NCBI GenBank assembly: GCA_025936195.1
Contig: JAICTW010000056.1
Coordinates: forward strand, 1-9,020
Length of the DNA: 9,020 nt
Direction: 5' to 3'
DNA from: Flavisolibacter sp.
GTDB lineage: Bacteria > Bacteroidota > Bacteroidia > Chitinophagales > Chitinophagaceae
Positions 1 through 6,401 of this stretch are shown here, piece after piece (the stretch's first letter is position 1; every line of letters starts with the position of its first letter). The notes beneath the pieces were generated by a model, which saw nothing but the letters and a program-made list of their open reading frames with translations, searched no databases and was not told where the DNA came from. The position numbers and the translations under genes were made by a program.

Positions 1-5
1 GACTA

Positions 6-212
6 TTATAATTCACTTGCTAAGTAAAATTGATCTGACAGCGACATGTGATCTAAAGCAAATTTATTTATTTGAGTTATTTCGTCGCAACGATATTTTC
101 CCTTTGTGAACTTCGTTTTAACACGAGAATCTTCCGACCCGATGCAAAGAAGACCGGGTGTGTATTCTGATTGAAAATTAATTTCGGCTGTCCAAACAAA
201 AAGAGACTGTTC
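6..212 (-). pseudogene. Possible gene remnant: open frame without a start codon
   Basis: The minus strand is open for 68 codons between a stop in the loop of the downstream hairpin (213-215) and a TAA at 6-8. The translation has a mixed, protein-like composition and ends in SLSDQFYLASEL. No ATG, GTG or TTG lies in frame upstream of the Met codon at 45-47, which would leave only 13 residues, so the frame cannot be an intact gene as it stands. It could be the 3' end of a decayed gene, or a chance open frame in AT-rich DNA. I do not recognise a family. A competing open frame exists on the plus strand (about 2-109, ending TGA), which could equally be the tail of a gene entering from the left. Low confidence. 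Confidence 0.2.
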
Positions 213-234
213 TTATTTTTAAGGCAGTCTCTTT
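200..234 (+). terminator. Rho-independent terminator-like hairpin
   Basis: AAAGAGACTG (200-209) pairs perfectly with CAGTCTCTTT (225-234) around a 15-nt loop, giving a 10-bp stem. A T-rich tail (CTTTGCTCTTT) follows on the plus strand. It most likely ends a transcript entering from the left and insulates corA, whose start lies 36 bp downstream. On the minus strand the tail is less T-rich. No complete upstream gene is visible, so the partner transcript is unknown. Confidence 0.6.
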
Positions 235-269
235 CTTTGCTCTTTCTTATCTTTCAGCAAATAATTTTC

Positions 270-1373
270 ATGGCAAGTGCGAAAAAATATTTTCGTTACC
301 TGATCCCGGTTTCTTTATTTGGCACTAACCGGACCAAAGAAATACTCAACATTAATCCAACTATAAGCATCAACCGCAAGGATGCCGATAAAGTATTTAT
401 AACCGTTTATGATTATGACGAGAGCTCCTTGCACGAATACAGCCTCACCAAAATAGAAGACAGCTTTAATTTTAAAGAGAACAGGCATATTAGCTGGATC
501 AATATTGATGGTTTGCGCAGGCACGATGTGGATTTAATCAGTGAAAAATACGGCATCCATCCTTTGATAGCCGAAGACATTTTAAGTGTCAACCAGCGTC
601 CAAAGATGGATGAAGTGGAAGGAATTTTATATTGCCTGCTCAATATGCTTTACTACAATGAAACAACTGAAACAGTAGATCAGGAGCAGGTAAGCATTGT
701 ATTGGGAAAAGATTTTGTGCTCACCTTCCAGGAAGATCCGCAAAGAGATGTGTTCAATCCCATTCGCGACAAACTGAAAATTCCTAACAGCAAATTACGC
801 TTGAGAGGTGCGGATTATTTATGTTATTCCATGCTGGACCTTATTGTTGACAACTATTTTTTTGTGATGGAAAAGCTGGGAGAGAGAATAGAACTGTTGG
901 AAGAAGAAGTGATCCGCAACAGCAATACAAGATCATTGGCGAAGATCAACCAACTGCGAAAAGAATTAATTGTGCTCAAAAGAAATATCGCTCCCGTTCG
1001 GGATTTGATTGGCGGCATTATCCGCAGCGAAAGCGATTTGCTGGATGAACGAACATCAAAATATTTTAAAGATGTTCACGACCACATTACACAGGCTTAC
1101 GAGTTAAATGAAAACTACCGCGATATTATGATCAGCATGCAGGACCTGTATATTAATAATGTAAACCTGCGGATGAATGAAGTAATGAAAGTAATGGCGA
1201 TCGTTACCTGCTTGCTGGCGCCGGCAACCGTGATCGGAGGAATCTTTGGAATGAATTTCGATACCAATGTTATTTTCTTCCACAAGCCAGGTGGCTTTTA
1301 TATTGCTATTGCTTTTATGTTGCTCATTCCCATCTGGATGCTTTGGGTGTTTAAAAAACGCGGATGGTTTTGA
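270..1373 (+). CDS. corA: CorA-family divalent cation (Mg2+/Co2+) channel
   Basis: This 367-residue protein is a member of the CorA family of pentameric inner-membrane channels that carry Mg2+ (and Co2+/Ni2+) into the cell. The long cytoplasmic N-terminal part (about residues 1-300) contains the typical stretch WINIDGL, then GIHPLIAEDIL (95-105) and QRPKMDEVEG (109-118), followed by a long charged helix (about 220-300) that forms the stalk. The first membrane segment (about 303-326) ends in the family signature GMN at 327-329 (FGMNF). A second membrane segment (about 343-361) and a short basic tail KKRGWF follow, and the length is normal. The frame could be extended to a TTG at 171, but that would run through the terminator-like hairpin and add a poorly conserved-looking hydrophobic tail, so I chose ATG 270. 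No clear Shine-Dalgarno site precedes it. The stop codon directly abuts the stop of the convergent lipoprotein gene. Confidence 0.95.
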   Translation: MASAKKYFRYLIPVSLFGTNRTKEILNINPTISINRKDADKVFITVYDYDESSLHEYSLTKIEDSFNFKENRHISWINIDGLRRHDVDLISEKYGIHPLIAEDILSVNQRPKMDEVEGILYCLLNMLYYNETTETVDQEQVSIVLGKDFVLTFQEDPQRDVFNPIRDKLKIPNSKLRLRGADYLCYSMLDLIVDNYFFVMEKLGERIELLEEEVIRNSNTRSLAKINQLRKELIVLKRNIAPVRDLIGGIIRSESDLLDERTSKYFKDVHDHITQAYELNENYRDIMISMQDLYINNVNLRMNEVMKVMAIVTCLLAPATVIGGIFGMNFDTNVIFFHKPGGFYIAIAFMLLIPIWMLWVFKKRGWF

Positions 1374-2027
1374 TTACAAATCCCCAAGCCTTTTGTCACG
1401 ATAATCAGAAACCTTCACCTGCAAAGTATCATCATAAACAAAATCAGTAGCCACGCTACCATCAACTGTATATTTGATTAACTGAGGTTGAAGCTTTGTA
1501 TCGTCAATAATTTCTCCCGTAAGCAAAAGAAATTGCGTGTTGTTGACCCATTTGGCATCCATCACTGCAGAAGAAGCGCCTCCGAAATAAATGCGTTTGC
1601 GTGTTTTGTTTTTAAGATCAATCAAACCCACTTCTGTATCCGGGCCTCCTGCTTCTGCAACAGTCTTTCCATTTCTTTTTACAAACAAAATATTGTACGA
1701 ATACAGATCAACGGCATAACTGCTATCGCTATTGTAAATGAAATAAGGAGCGTAGGATTTTAAAGCGCTTGACAATTTTAAAGCAGGCGTTTGAATGGTA
1801 TCGCTTGTGGTTTCTTCAAACCCGCCGGAATTAAATGTAGAATCCTGCTGATTGAAAAACTGATAGGCATCCGGAAAGGCCTTTACAATTTCCTGCTGGT
1901 TGACGTCAACCACCGGTTCTTCCACTTCTGTAGTATCATTTGACTGCGGATGGCTTGCTGTATTTTCATTGTTGTTGCAGGCAACAAGGAACAGAACAAG
2001 CGTTGTGGGTACAAAAAATTTTTTCAT
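1374..2027 (-). CDS. Putative lipoprotein of unknown function
   Basis: This 217-residue protein begins with a lipoprotein signal peptide: MKK, a hydrophobic core, and the lipobox LVAC, with Cys17 as the predicted lipidated residue. The mature protein starts C-NNNENTAS, followed by a Ser/Thr/Asp/Glu-rich linker to about residue 45. The remainder is globular. One stretch, with DLKNKTRKRIYFGG, then AKWVNNTQFLLLTG and QPQLIKYTVDG, reads like strands of a beta-propeller or WD-like blade, but there are too few repeats for a full propeller. I do not recognise a named family. Export to the envelope is well supported; function is not. It is the downstream gene of a two-gene unit: its ATG shares one base with the TAA of the DUF2480 gene (TAATG), which suggests coupled translation. 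It converges with corA with no base between the stop codons. Confidence 0.85.
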   Translation of the reverse strand: MKKFFVPTTLVLFLVACNNNENTASHPQSNDTTEVEEPVVDVNQQEIVKAFPDAYQFFNQQDSTFNSGGFEETTSDTIQTPALKLSSALKSYAPYFIYNSDSSYAVDLYSYNILFVKRNGKTVAEAGGPDTEVGLIDLKNKTRKRIYFGGASSAVMDAKWVNNTQFLLLTGEIIDDTKLQPQLIKYTVDGSVATDFVYDDTLQVKVSDYRDKRLGDL

Positions 2028-2533
2028 TACTTCTTTTTATAAACCGGAACAGTGCTGCAGGGTTCTCCATACATAATACTTTTTACAACAGGCAATAAAA
2101 CTTTTGTGATGCCGGCATAAGCAAAACTTTCAATGGTTTTGTCGCCGCAACCTTTTATAACAATTCTGGCATCTGCAAATTCGCTTGTATTGATAGCCTC
2201 AATATTTTTCAGGAAAAGATGTTTTTGCATTTCTGCCGCTGTGCCAACATAACTATCCTTAGCCACATATTTTAAGTAAGTAACAACAAGCATGTAAGCC
2301 CAGGCCGGAATAATGGCATCTGCACTGCAGGTGATGGCAACACATTGATCCTGGTAAACAGACCAGTCCAGATTTTTCAAAGCTTCTCTGAAATCTTTTT
2401 CTTTTAAGATCAATCCCATGAACAAATGTTCTTTCAAATCAAATGTTGCAATCGCTTCGGAAGGCAAATAATTTTCAAGATCAATCGTGACCAATCCGCT
2501 GTTGGCGATCTTATTTACAATAGCTTCACTCAT
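2027..2533 (-). CDS. DUF2480 family protein
   Basis: This 168-residue soluble protein matches what I know of the DUF2480 family, a small conserved family found mainly in Bacteroidota and of unknown function. Recognisable stretches are IVNKIANSGLVTIDLE near the N-terminus, LFMGLILKEKDFRE (37-50), VAITCSADAIIPAWAYM (65-81), IVIKGCGDK (124-132) and SIMYGEPCSTVP (152-163). Cysteines fall at 64, 69, 129 and 159, the last three in the best conserved-looking blocks. A metal or redox role is possible but unproven. No signal peptide or membrane segment is seen, so it is probably cytoplasmic. The start agrees with the usual family N-terminus. It is first in a two-gene unit with the lipoprotein and is separated from the upstream foldase gene by a strong terminator, so it should have its own promoter. 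Confidence 0.9.
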   Translation of the reverse strand: MSEAIVNKIANSGLVTIDLENYLPSEAIATFDLKEHLFMGLILKEKDFREALKNLDWSVYQDQCVAITCSADAIIPAWAYMLVVTYLKYVAKDSYVGTAAEMQKHLFLKNIEAINTSEFADARIVIKGCGDKTIESFAYAGITKVLLPVVKSIMYGEPCSTVPVYKKK

Positions 2534-2537
2534 ACAT

Positions 2538-2545
2538 CAAAATTA
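2538..2545 (-). promoter_or_regulatory. Candidate -7 element for the DUF2480 gene
   Basis: On the minus strand TAATTTTG is an exact match to the Bacteroidota -7 consensus TAnnTTTG. It ends only 4 bp before the ATG at 2533, so transcription would start at or near the start codon, giving a leaderless or nearly leaderless mRNA. No TTTG -33 element sits at the usual 19-bp spacing; the nearest upstream TTTG is 27 bp away. The spacer between the terminator and this gene is otherwise too short to hold many alternatives. Confidence 0.3.
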
Positions 2546-2597
2546 GTTATTGAAACGGCTTGGCGGGTTAAGCAAATGCCAATCTGGGACGGAAAAC

Positions 2598-2626
2598 AAA
2601 AAACCACTCTTAGCGAGTGGTTTTTT
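2598..2626 (-). terminator. Strong terminator hairpin for the PpiD-like gene
   Basis: AAAAAACCACTC (2598-2609) pairs perfectly with GAGTGGTTTTTT (2615-2626) across a 5-nt loop. The GC-containing core is 6 bp, flanked by A/T runs on both sides, so the hairpin would work in either direction. It lies 21 bp beyond the stop of the minus-strand foldase gene and separates that transcript from the DUF2480 unit. Confidence 0.88.
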
Positions 2627-2647
2627 AATTATGTATTTGATCACAGA

Positions 2648-4798
2648 TCAATAGAACTTAGCCCTGTAATCTTTAATGCTTGCTTCTTTCTTCAATGGTT
2701 CAACAACCGGATTAGCACCATATTGCAATTGCTGCATCAATTGGTTCTTTGCTTGTGTTTCCAGTTGCTGGCGTTGTTCTTCTATATTGGCGGCTTCCAC
2801 CGGCGTGGTAGCCAGATTATCAACACGAACCACAAACACGCCAGAAACACCGTCAATAGGCTGATTCACTACCTTGCCTTTATTAGAAGGATTGAATATG
2901 GCTCCTAAAACTTTTGGCTCGTAGCCAAGCATTTGTCCGCCGTTCAACCGAAGGCTATCCGCTGTTTGAATAGGTTGATTCACCTTAGCAGATACCTGCT
3001 CCAGTGTAGTGATCTGGCCGATATTCTTTTCAATGATCTCTGCTTTTTTCCTGTTGCGCAGGAGCGGCTCTATTGCCATGCGTACAGAACTTACGCTTGG
3101 CAAACCGGGTTTATTCACATCGGTCACTACAGCTACAACATAATTATCCTGTACAGATTCCGGTCCGATGACATCACCTTTGTCTGCATCAAAAACCTTT
3201 TTGATAAAGGGTCTTGCAGAACCGGTTACACCATTAAGATCAAATTGCATTTCGTCAATATCAGAAGCCACTTGCTTGTTGTATCCCTTTGGCTTCAGGT
3301 TCTTTTCAAAATTGGCTTCAAATGATTTGTAATCGCGGCTGTCTCCTGCAAACATAGCTGCCAGATTATGTGTTTGATTATCTGTTTCCGGACTGGTTGC
3401 AATTGGCTTGGCCAGATAAGCAATTTTATAATGCGGCTCTACATTGATGTCCTTCAGTATTTCAATGTAATGATACCCGAATTGTGTTTTCACCACTTTT
3501 TTATCGCCGGCCTTTCCATCAAACAAAATAAACTGTCCGAACTCTTTTGCAAAGTTGGGGCTTTGAATATCTTTTGAAGAAAAGGTCATTACACCATTGT
3601 CTCTTTTGGCTGCCTGGTCGGTTGAATATAAAGAATCCAACAGATCAAAGCTGGCACCGTTTCTTATAGCAGTTGCTATGCTGTCGGCTTTAGCCTTGGC
3701 TATGCTGTCCGGCATTGTTGGCTGGCCGCTTTGCATATCCACTGTACCTATTAATATATGTCTGCATTTTACAGAATCAGGCAAGCTCTTTACATCAACC
3801 ACTTTAGCCAGAACATAATTGCTGGCATCAAGGTAAGGTCCGTAAACCTGACCTACCGGCGTAGCAAAAATGGAATCCTTTGCAGGAACCTGAATCAGCG
3901 ATTTGGCATAATAAGCGTTATCAAAAGGAATAGCACTGTTTTGCTGATTTACAAATGAACCGGGATCGGTTGAAGCCTGAAACTGCGGTTTCAGATTTTC
4001 TATTTCTTTTTTAGCGGCTGCGCTGTCGGCTGCACTTGGTGCTGTGCTGAAAAGAACATATTCAATAGAACGGGTTTCTTTATCTTTCTTAAACTCGTCC
4101 TTGTGTTCTTTCATGTAATCTTTTATTTCATCATCTGATATTTTAACGGTGCTGTCTACAATGGATGAATAAGGCACCATTACATACGATGCTTTACCGA
4201 TCAGGCTATTGTCAATATTTTTCTTTTCCAAAAACCATTTGGGATAATAGATGGTATTCGTCAGCAGGTTCATGTACTTGCTCATCAACCGCTGATTTTT
4301 GAGTAGTTCGATGTTTTCGCTGAAATAATTATATTGGTCAGCCGGTGTTCTTCTTTTTAAAAGATTGTTGATTTCTTTTTGTGCAGAAATTGCATCGTAC
4401 TTACCGGTACTTTGATCGGTAAAATATTGAGCAATGAATTGAGGAGGATTATTTCCATATAAAATACCGGATAACTCCTTTTCAGTTACAGTCAATCCTA
4501 ATTCTTCGGCTTGTTTATTTACAAGAATGCGGGACACTTCATAATTCCAAAGCTCATTAATGAGACCTGCTTTTTGTTCTTCGGGAACATTGCCCCCGAG
4601 CACCTGCATTTTTTTATCGAACTCTATTCGGTCAATAGCGGTACCATTTACTTTGCCTAAAGTATTGCTGCCTCTGTTATTAAAAAAGCTTCCCTTTCCT
4701 GCAAAGGCATCCATCATAATGAAACCGATCAGGGAAATAGCAATCGCAATAACCGCCCAGCGGGCATACTTGTCTCTAATTTTTTGGATAACTGACAT
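2648..4798 (-). CDS. Membrane-anchored peptidyl-prolyl isomerase, PpiD/SurA type
   Basis: This 716-residue protein has a short basic N-terminus (KIRDKYARW), a single membrane segment (about residues 13-33) and a large periplasmic part, the layout of PpiD. Residues about 45-195 form a SurA_N-like chaperone domain (GKVNGTAIDRIEFDKKM, then QAEELGLTVTEKEL). A parvulin-type rotamase domain spans about 343-450: it starts KCRHILIG (344-351), includes SFDLLDSLYSTDQAAKRDNG and ends QFGYHYIEIL (439-448). The blocks on either side (about 240-341, 455-566, 590-666) look like degenerate parvulin-type modules. The protein should act on unfolded outer-membrane or secreted proteins at the inner membrane. It is longer than E. 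coli PpiD (about 620 residues). The name is given at family level; one-to-one orthology with ppiD is not shown. It is monocistronic, with a recognisable promoter and a terminator. Confidence 0.92.
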   Translation of the reverse strand: MSVIQKIRDKYARWAVIAIAISLIGFIMMDAFAGKGSFFNNRGSNTLGKVNGTAIDRIEFDKKMQVLGGNVPEEQKAGLINELWNYEVSRILVNKQAEELGLTVTEKELSGILYGNNPPQFIAQYFTDQSTGKYDAISAQKEINNLLKRRTPADQYNYFSENIELLKNQRLMSKYMNLLTNTIYYPKWFLEKKNIDNSLIGKASYVMVPYSSIVDSTVKISDDEIKDYMKEHKDEFKKDKETRSIEYVLFSTAPSAADSAAAKKEIENLKPQFQASTDPGSFVNQQNSAIPFDNAYYAKSLIQVPAKDSIFATPVGQVYGPYLDASNYVLAKVVDVKSLPDSVKCRHILIGTVDMQSGQPTMPDSIAKAKADSIATAIRNGASFDLLDSLYSTDQAAKRDNGVMTFSSKDIQSPNFAKEFGQFILFDGKAGDKKVVKTQFGYHYIEILKDINVEPHYKIAYLAKPIATSPETDNQTHNLAAMFAGDSRDYKSFEANFEKNLKPKGYNKQVASDIDEMQFDLNGVTGSARPFIKKVFDADKGDVIGPESVQDNYVVAVVTDVNKPGLPSVSSVRMAIEPLLRNRKKAEIIEKNIGQITTLEQVSAKVNQPIQTADSLRLNGGQMLGYEPKVLGAIFNPSNKGKVVNQPIDGVSGVFVVRVDNLATTPVEAANIEEQRQQLETQAKNQLMQQLQYGANPVVEPLKKEASIKDYRAKFY

Positions 4799-4830
4799 GA
4801 CTTGGTGGTGTTCTCTTTAAAATTGGATGG

Positions 4831-4861
4831 CGAAAATAGGGCAATTCCATCTATGGACAAA
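4831..4861 (-). promoter_or_regulatory. Bacteroidota-type promoter of the PpiD-like gene
   Basis: Read on the minus strand, TTTG (4858-4861) is followed after exactly 19 bp by TATTTTCG (4831-4838), one mismatch from the Bacteroidota -7 consensus TAnnTTTG. Transcription would start near 4825, giving a leader of roughly 27 nt before the ATG at 4798. The -33 element lies one base from a DnaA-box-like site (4863-4871). Confidence 0.55.
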
Positions 4862-4862
4862 A

Positions 4863-4871
4863 TGTGGAAAA
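4863..4871 (-). promoter_or_regulatory. DnaA-box-like site
   Basis: TGTGGAAAA on the plus strand reads TTTTCCACA on the minus strand, a match to the relaxed consensus TTWTNCACA and one base from the strict TTATCCACA. It sits immediately upstream of the -33 element of the PpiD-like gene. Confidence 0.45.
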
Positions 4872-4996
4872 CCCATGAAAGCCACAAAATTCGAGGGTTT
4901 CATCTTTAGTAAACCTTTCATTTTCCGGCCTGTGCAGATTTTACATTTTTGTTGGCAATCGAAATGGAAGCCAACCAAACGCGTTCCCGTTTCTTC

Positions 4997-5005
4997 TGTG
5001 GATTA
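4997..5005 (-). promoter_or_regulatory. DnaA-box-like site, one mismatch
   Basis: TGTGGATTA reads TAATCCACA on the minus strand, one mismatch from TTATCCACA. Single mismatches also occur by chance elsewhere in the window, so its value depends on the cluster. Confidence 0.35.
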
Positions 5006-5128
5006 TTCGTTATTGGTGTTGATAAACTTTGTGAAACTGTGACATGGAACGTTAAGAGTTCGGAAGAAAGTTTTTGATTCAGCCAGTTAAGAATTTTGTT
5101 TGGAATAAAGTAGGAGATTTCCCTTACC

Positions 5129-5320
5129 TAATTCACATTCAAAAATTTTCAAAAGACCATTTTTTTATTAAGGCCTTTGCAATTCACATAGGTGTTAATA
5201 TGCTTCGCGAATTAAGCTGCTGCAATACCTTTGCTGTGAATTGCCGGAGTTTTTTCTGTGGATAAGCGTGAAATTTGATTCCACAAAATTTTGAAAAAAT
5301 GATTTCTCCACCAATTCACA
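5129..5320. repeat. Four dispersed AATTCACA motifs
   Basis: AATTCACA occurs at 5130-5137, 5181-5188 and 5313-5320 on the plus strand and at 5235-5242 on the minus strand (as TGTGAATT). Three of the four are CAATTCACA. The copies at 5179-5188 and 5235-5244 form an exact 10-bp inverted repeat, GCAATTCACA and TGTGAATTGC. The last seven bases (ATTCACA) fit the 3' part of the relaxed DnaA box, so these may be low-affinity DnaA sites; a different binding protein is also possible. Confidence 0.5.
5257..5265 (-). promoter_or_regulatory. Perfect DnaA box
   Basis: TGTGGATAA is the exact reverse complement of the consensus DnaA box TTATCCACA. A perfect 9-mer is expected by chance less than once in ten windows of this size, and this one lies in the only long intergenic region. 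Confidence 0.65.
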
Positions 5321-5324
5321 GCCC

Positions 5325-5374
5325 TAATAGTAATAGACTCTTTTTAAAAAAATAAGAATACTATATATTATTAT
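5325..5374. other. Candidate DNA unwinding element with triplet run
   Basis: TAATAGTAATAG (5325-5336) follows a GCCC cluster (5321-5324) and the AATTCACA-type site ending at 5320. Beyond it, 5341-5374 has 32 A/T bases of 34, up to the nadA start codon. Such a low-melting stretch next to DnaA sites is what an origin opening region looks like. It also overlaps where the nadA promoter and leader should be, and no clear TTTG/TAnnTTTG pair is seen there. Confidence 0.4.
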
Positions 5375-6382
5375 ATGGATAAGGAAATGTTGATAGCGAA
5401 AATTGAAATAGAAGAAAAGGGATTTTTAGACGTGGACATTGATCCAACACTTGACCTGTTTGCCGAGATTGAAAAATTAAAGGAAGAAAAGAATGCAATC
5501 ATTCTTGCTCATTTGTACCAGGAACCGGACATTCAGGACATCGCCGATTATATTGGTGACTCTTTGGGATTGGCTCAGCAGGCTGCTAAGACCAATGCAG
5601 ACATGATCGTGTTTGCCGGTGTACACTTTATGGCTGAGGGAGCCAAGATCCTTAATCCGTCTAAAAAGGTGGTTATACCCGATTTAAAGGCAGGATGTTC
5701 TTTGAGTGAATCCTGTCCACCGCCATTGTTTAAAAAATTCAGGGAGCAACATCCGGATCATATTGTGATCTCTTACATCAATTGCAGCGCAGGCATAAAG
5801 GCCTTGAGTGATATCATTTGCACCAGCTCCAATGCCAAAGCCATTGTGGAAAGCCTGCCTAAAGACCAGAAGATCATTTTTGCCCCGGATAAAAACCTGG
5901 GCGCATGGGTGAATAAAGAAACCGGAAGGGATATGTTGTTGTGGAATGGAGCCTGCATGGTGCATGAAATTTTCAGTCTTGAAAAAATTACCCGGTTAAA
6001 AGTTCGCCATCCAAATTCTAAAGTAATTGCACATCCTGAATGTGAAGAGCCGGTATTGCGCCTGGCGGATTTTATTGGATCAACAACTCAGTTGTTGGCT
6101 TACACCCGTAACACACCGCATAAAGAATTTATTGTAGCCACAGAAGCCGGCATTCTTCACCAGATGGTGAAACAATCTCCTGATAAAACCTTTATTCCTG
6201 CACCGCCGGATAACAGTTGTGCCTGCAATGATTGTCCGCACATGAAACGGAATACATTGGAAAAAGTATATCTGTGCATGAAATATGAACAGCCAGAAAT
6301 TTTGATGGATGAAGAACTAAGAATGCAGGCAAAGAAATCATTGGACCGGATGCTGGAGATCAGTGCGCAACTGGGATTGTAA
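5375..6382 (+). CDS. nadA: Quinolinate synthase NadA
   Basis: This 335-residue protein is quinolinate synthase, which condenses iminoaspartate with dihydroxyacetone phosphate to form quinolinate in de novo NAD synthesis, using a [4Fe-4S] cluster. Three cluster cysteines are visible in the expected places: Cys108 in [13 protein letters not shown], Cys194 in WNGACMVHE and Cys287 in [14 protein letters not shown]. Other family marks are [20 protein letters not shown] (45-64), [10 protein letters not shown] (131-140), [11 protein letters not shown] (169-179) and HPECEEPV (220-227). Length and order are complete. The start at ATG 5375 lies directly after the AT-rich stretch and has no obvious Shine-Dalgarno site; ATG 5387 is an alternative that would remove four residues. 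The NAD pathway partners nadB and nadC are not in the window. The DUF3052 gene follows after 19 bp, suggesting one transcript. Confidence 0.97.
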   Translation: MDKEMLIAKIEIEEKGFLDVDIDPTLDLFAEIEKLKEEKNAIILAHLYQEPDIQDIADYIGDSLGLAQQAAKTNADMIVFAGVHFMAEGAKILNPSKKVVIPDLKAGCSLSESCPPPLFKKFREQHPDHIVISYINCSAGIKALSDIICTSSNAKAIVESLPKDQKIIFAPDKNLGAWVNKETGRDMLLWNGACMVHEIFSLEKITRLKVRHPNSKVIAHPECEEPVLRLADFIGSTTQLLAYTRNTPHKEFIVATEAGILHQMVKQSPDKTFIPAPPDNSCACNDCPHMKRNTLEKVYLCMKYEQPEILMDEELRMQAKKSLDRMLEISAQLGL

Positions 6383-6401
6383 TTTTTCTCAACTTTATAA
6401 A

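Larger units (their letters stand above)
4799..5374. other. oriC: Candidate chromosomal replication origin (oriC)
   Basis: This 576-bp gap between two divergent housekeeping genes contains no convincing gene; its open frames are short and unlike proteins. It holds a perfect DnaA box (TGTGGATAA, 5257-5265), close matches at 4863-4871 (TGTGGAAAA) and 4997-5005 (TGTGGATTA), a weaker one at 5277-5285 (GATTCCACA), and four copies of AATTCACA, which share the CACA end of the DnaA box. The right end carries a TAA/TAG triplet run (5325-5336) and a 34-bp stretch with only two G/C bases (5341-5374), suited to strand opening. Genes run away from it on both sides for 2-4 kb. No dnaA is present nearby; in this phylum the origin and dnaA need not be adjacent. 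Alternatively it is just a long regulatory region. I judge an origin more likely than not, from motifs alone. Confidence 0.55.

Noticed and set aside
171..269. N-terminal extension of corA from a TTG codon
   Set aside because: The extension runs through a perfect terminator-like hairpin (200-234) and starts with a rare codon; ATG 270 gives a normal CorA length.
2426..2908. 160-codon plus-strand open frame
   Set aside because: It lies antisense to the DUF2480 and PpiD-like genes and crosses the terminator; the translation is rich in Cys, Phe and His with no domain.
4827..5265. Two short plus-strand open frames (4827-5042 and 5074-5265) in the intergenic gap
   Set aside because: Their translations look random, have no ribosome site and cover the DnaA-box-like motifs and repeats; a non-coding origin or regulatory region explains the sequence better.
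6363..6401. GTG start for the DUF3052 gene overlapping nadA
   Set aside because: The family normally begins at the MPAGYSGTPL stretch, which matches ATG 6402.
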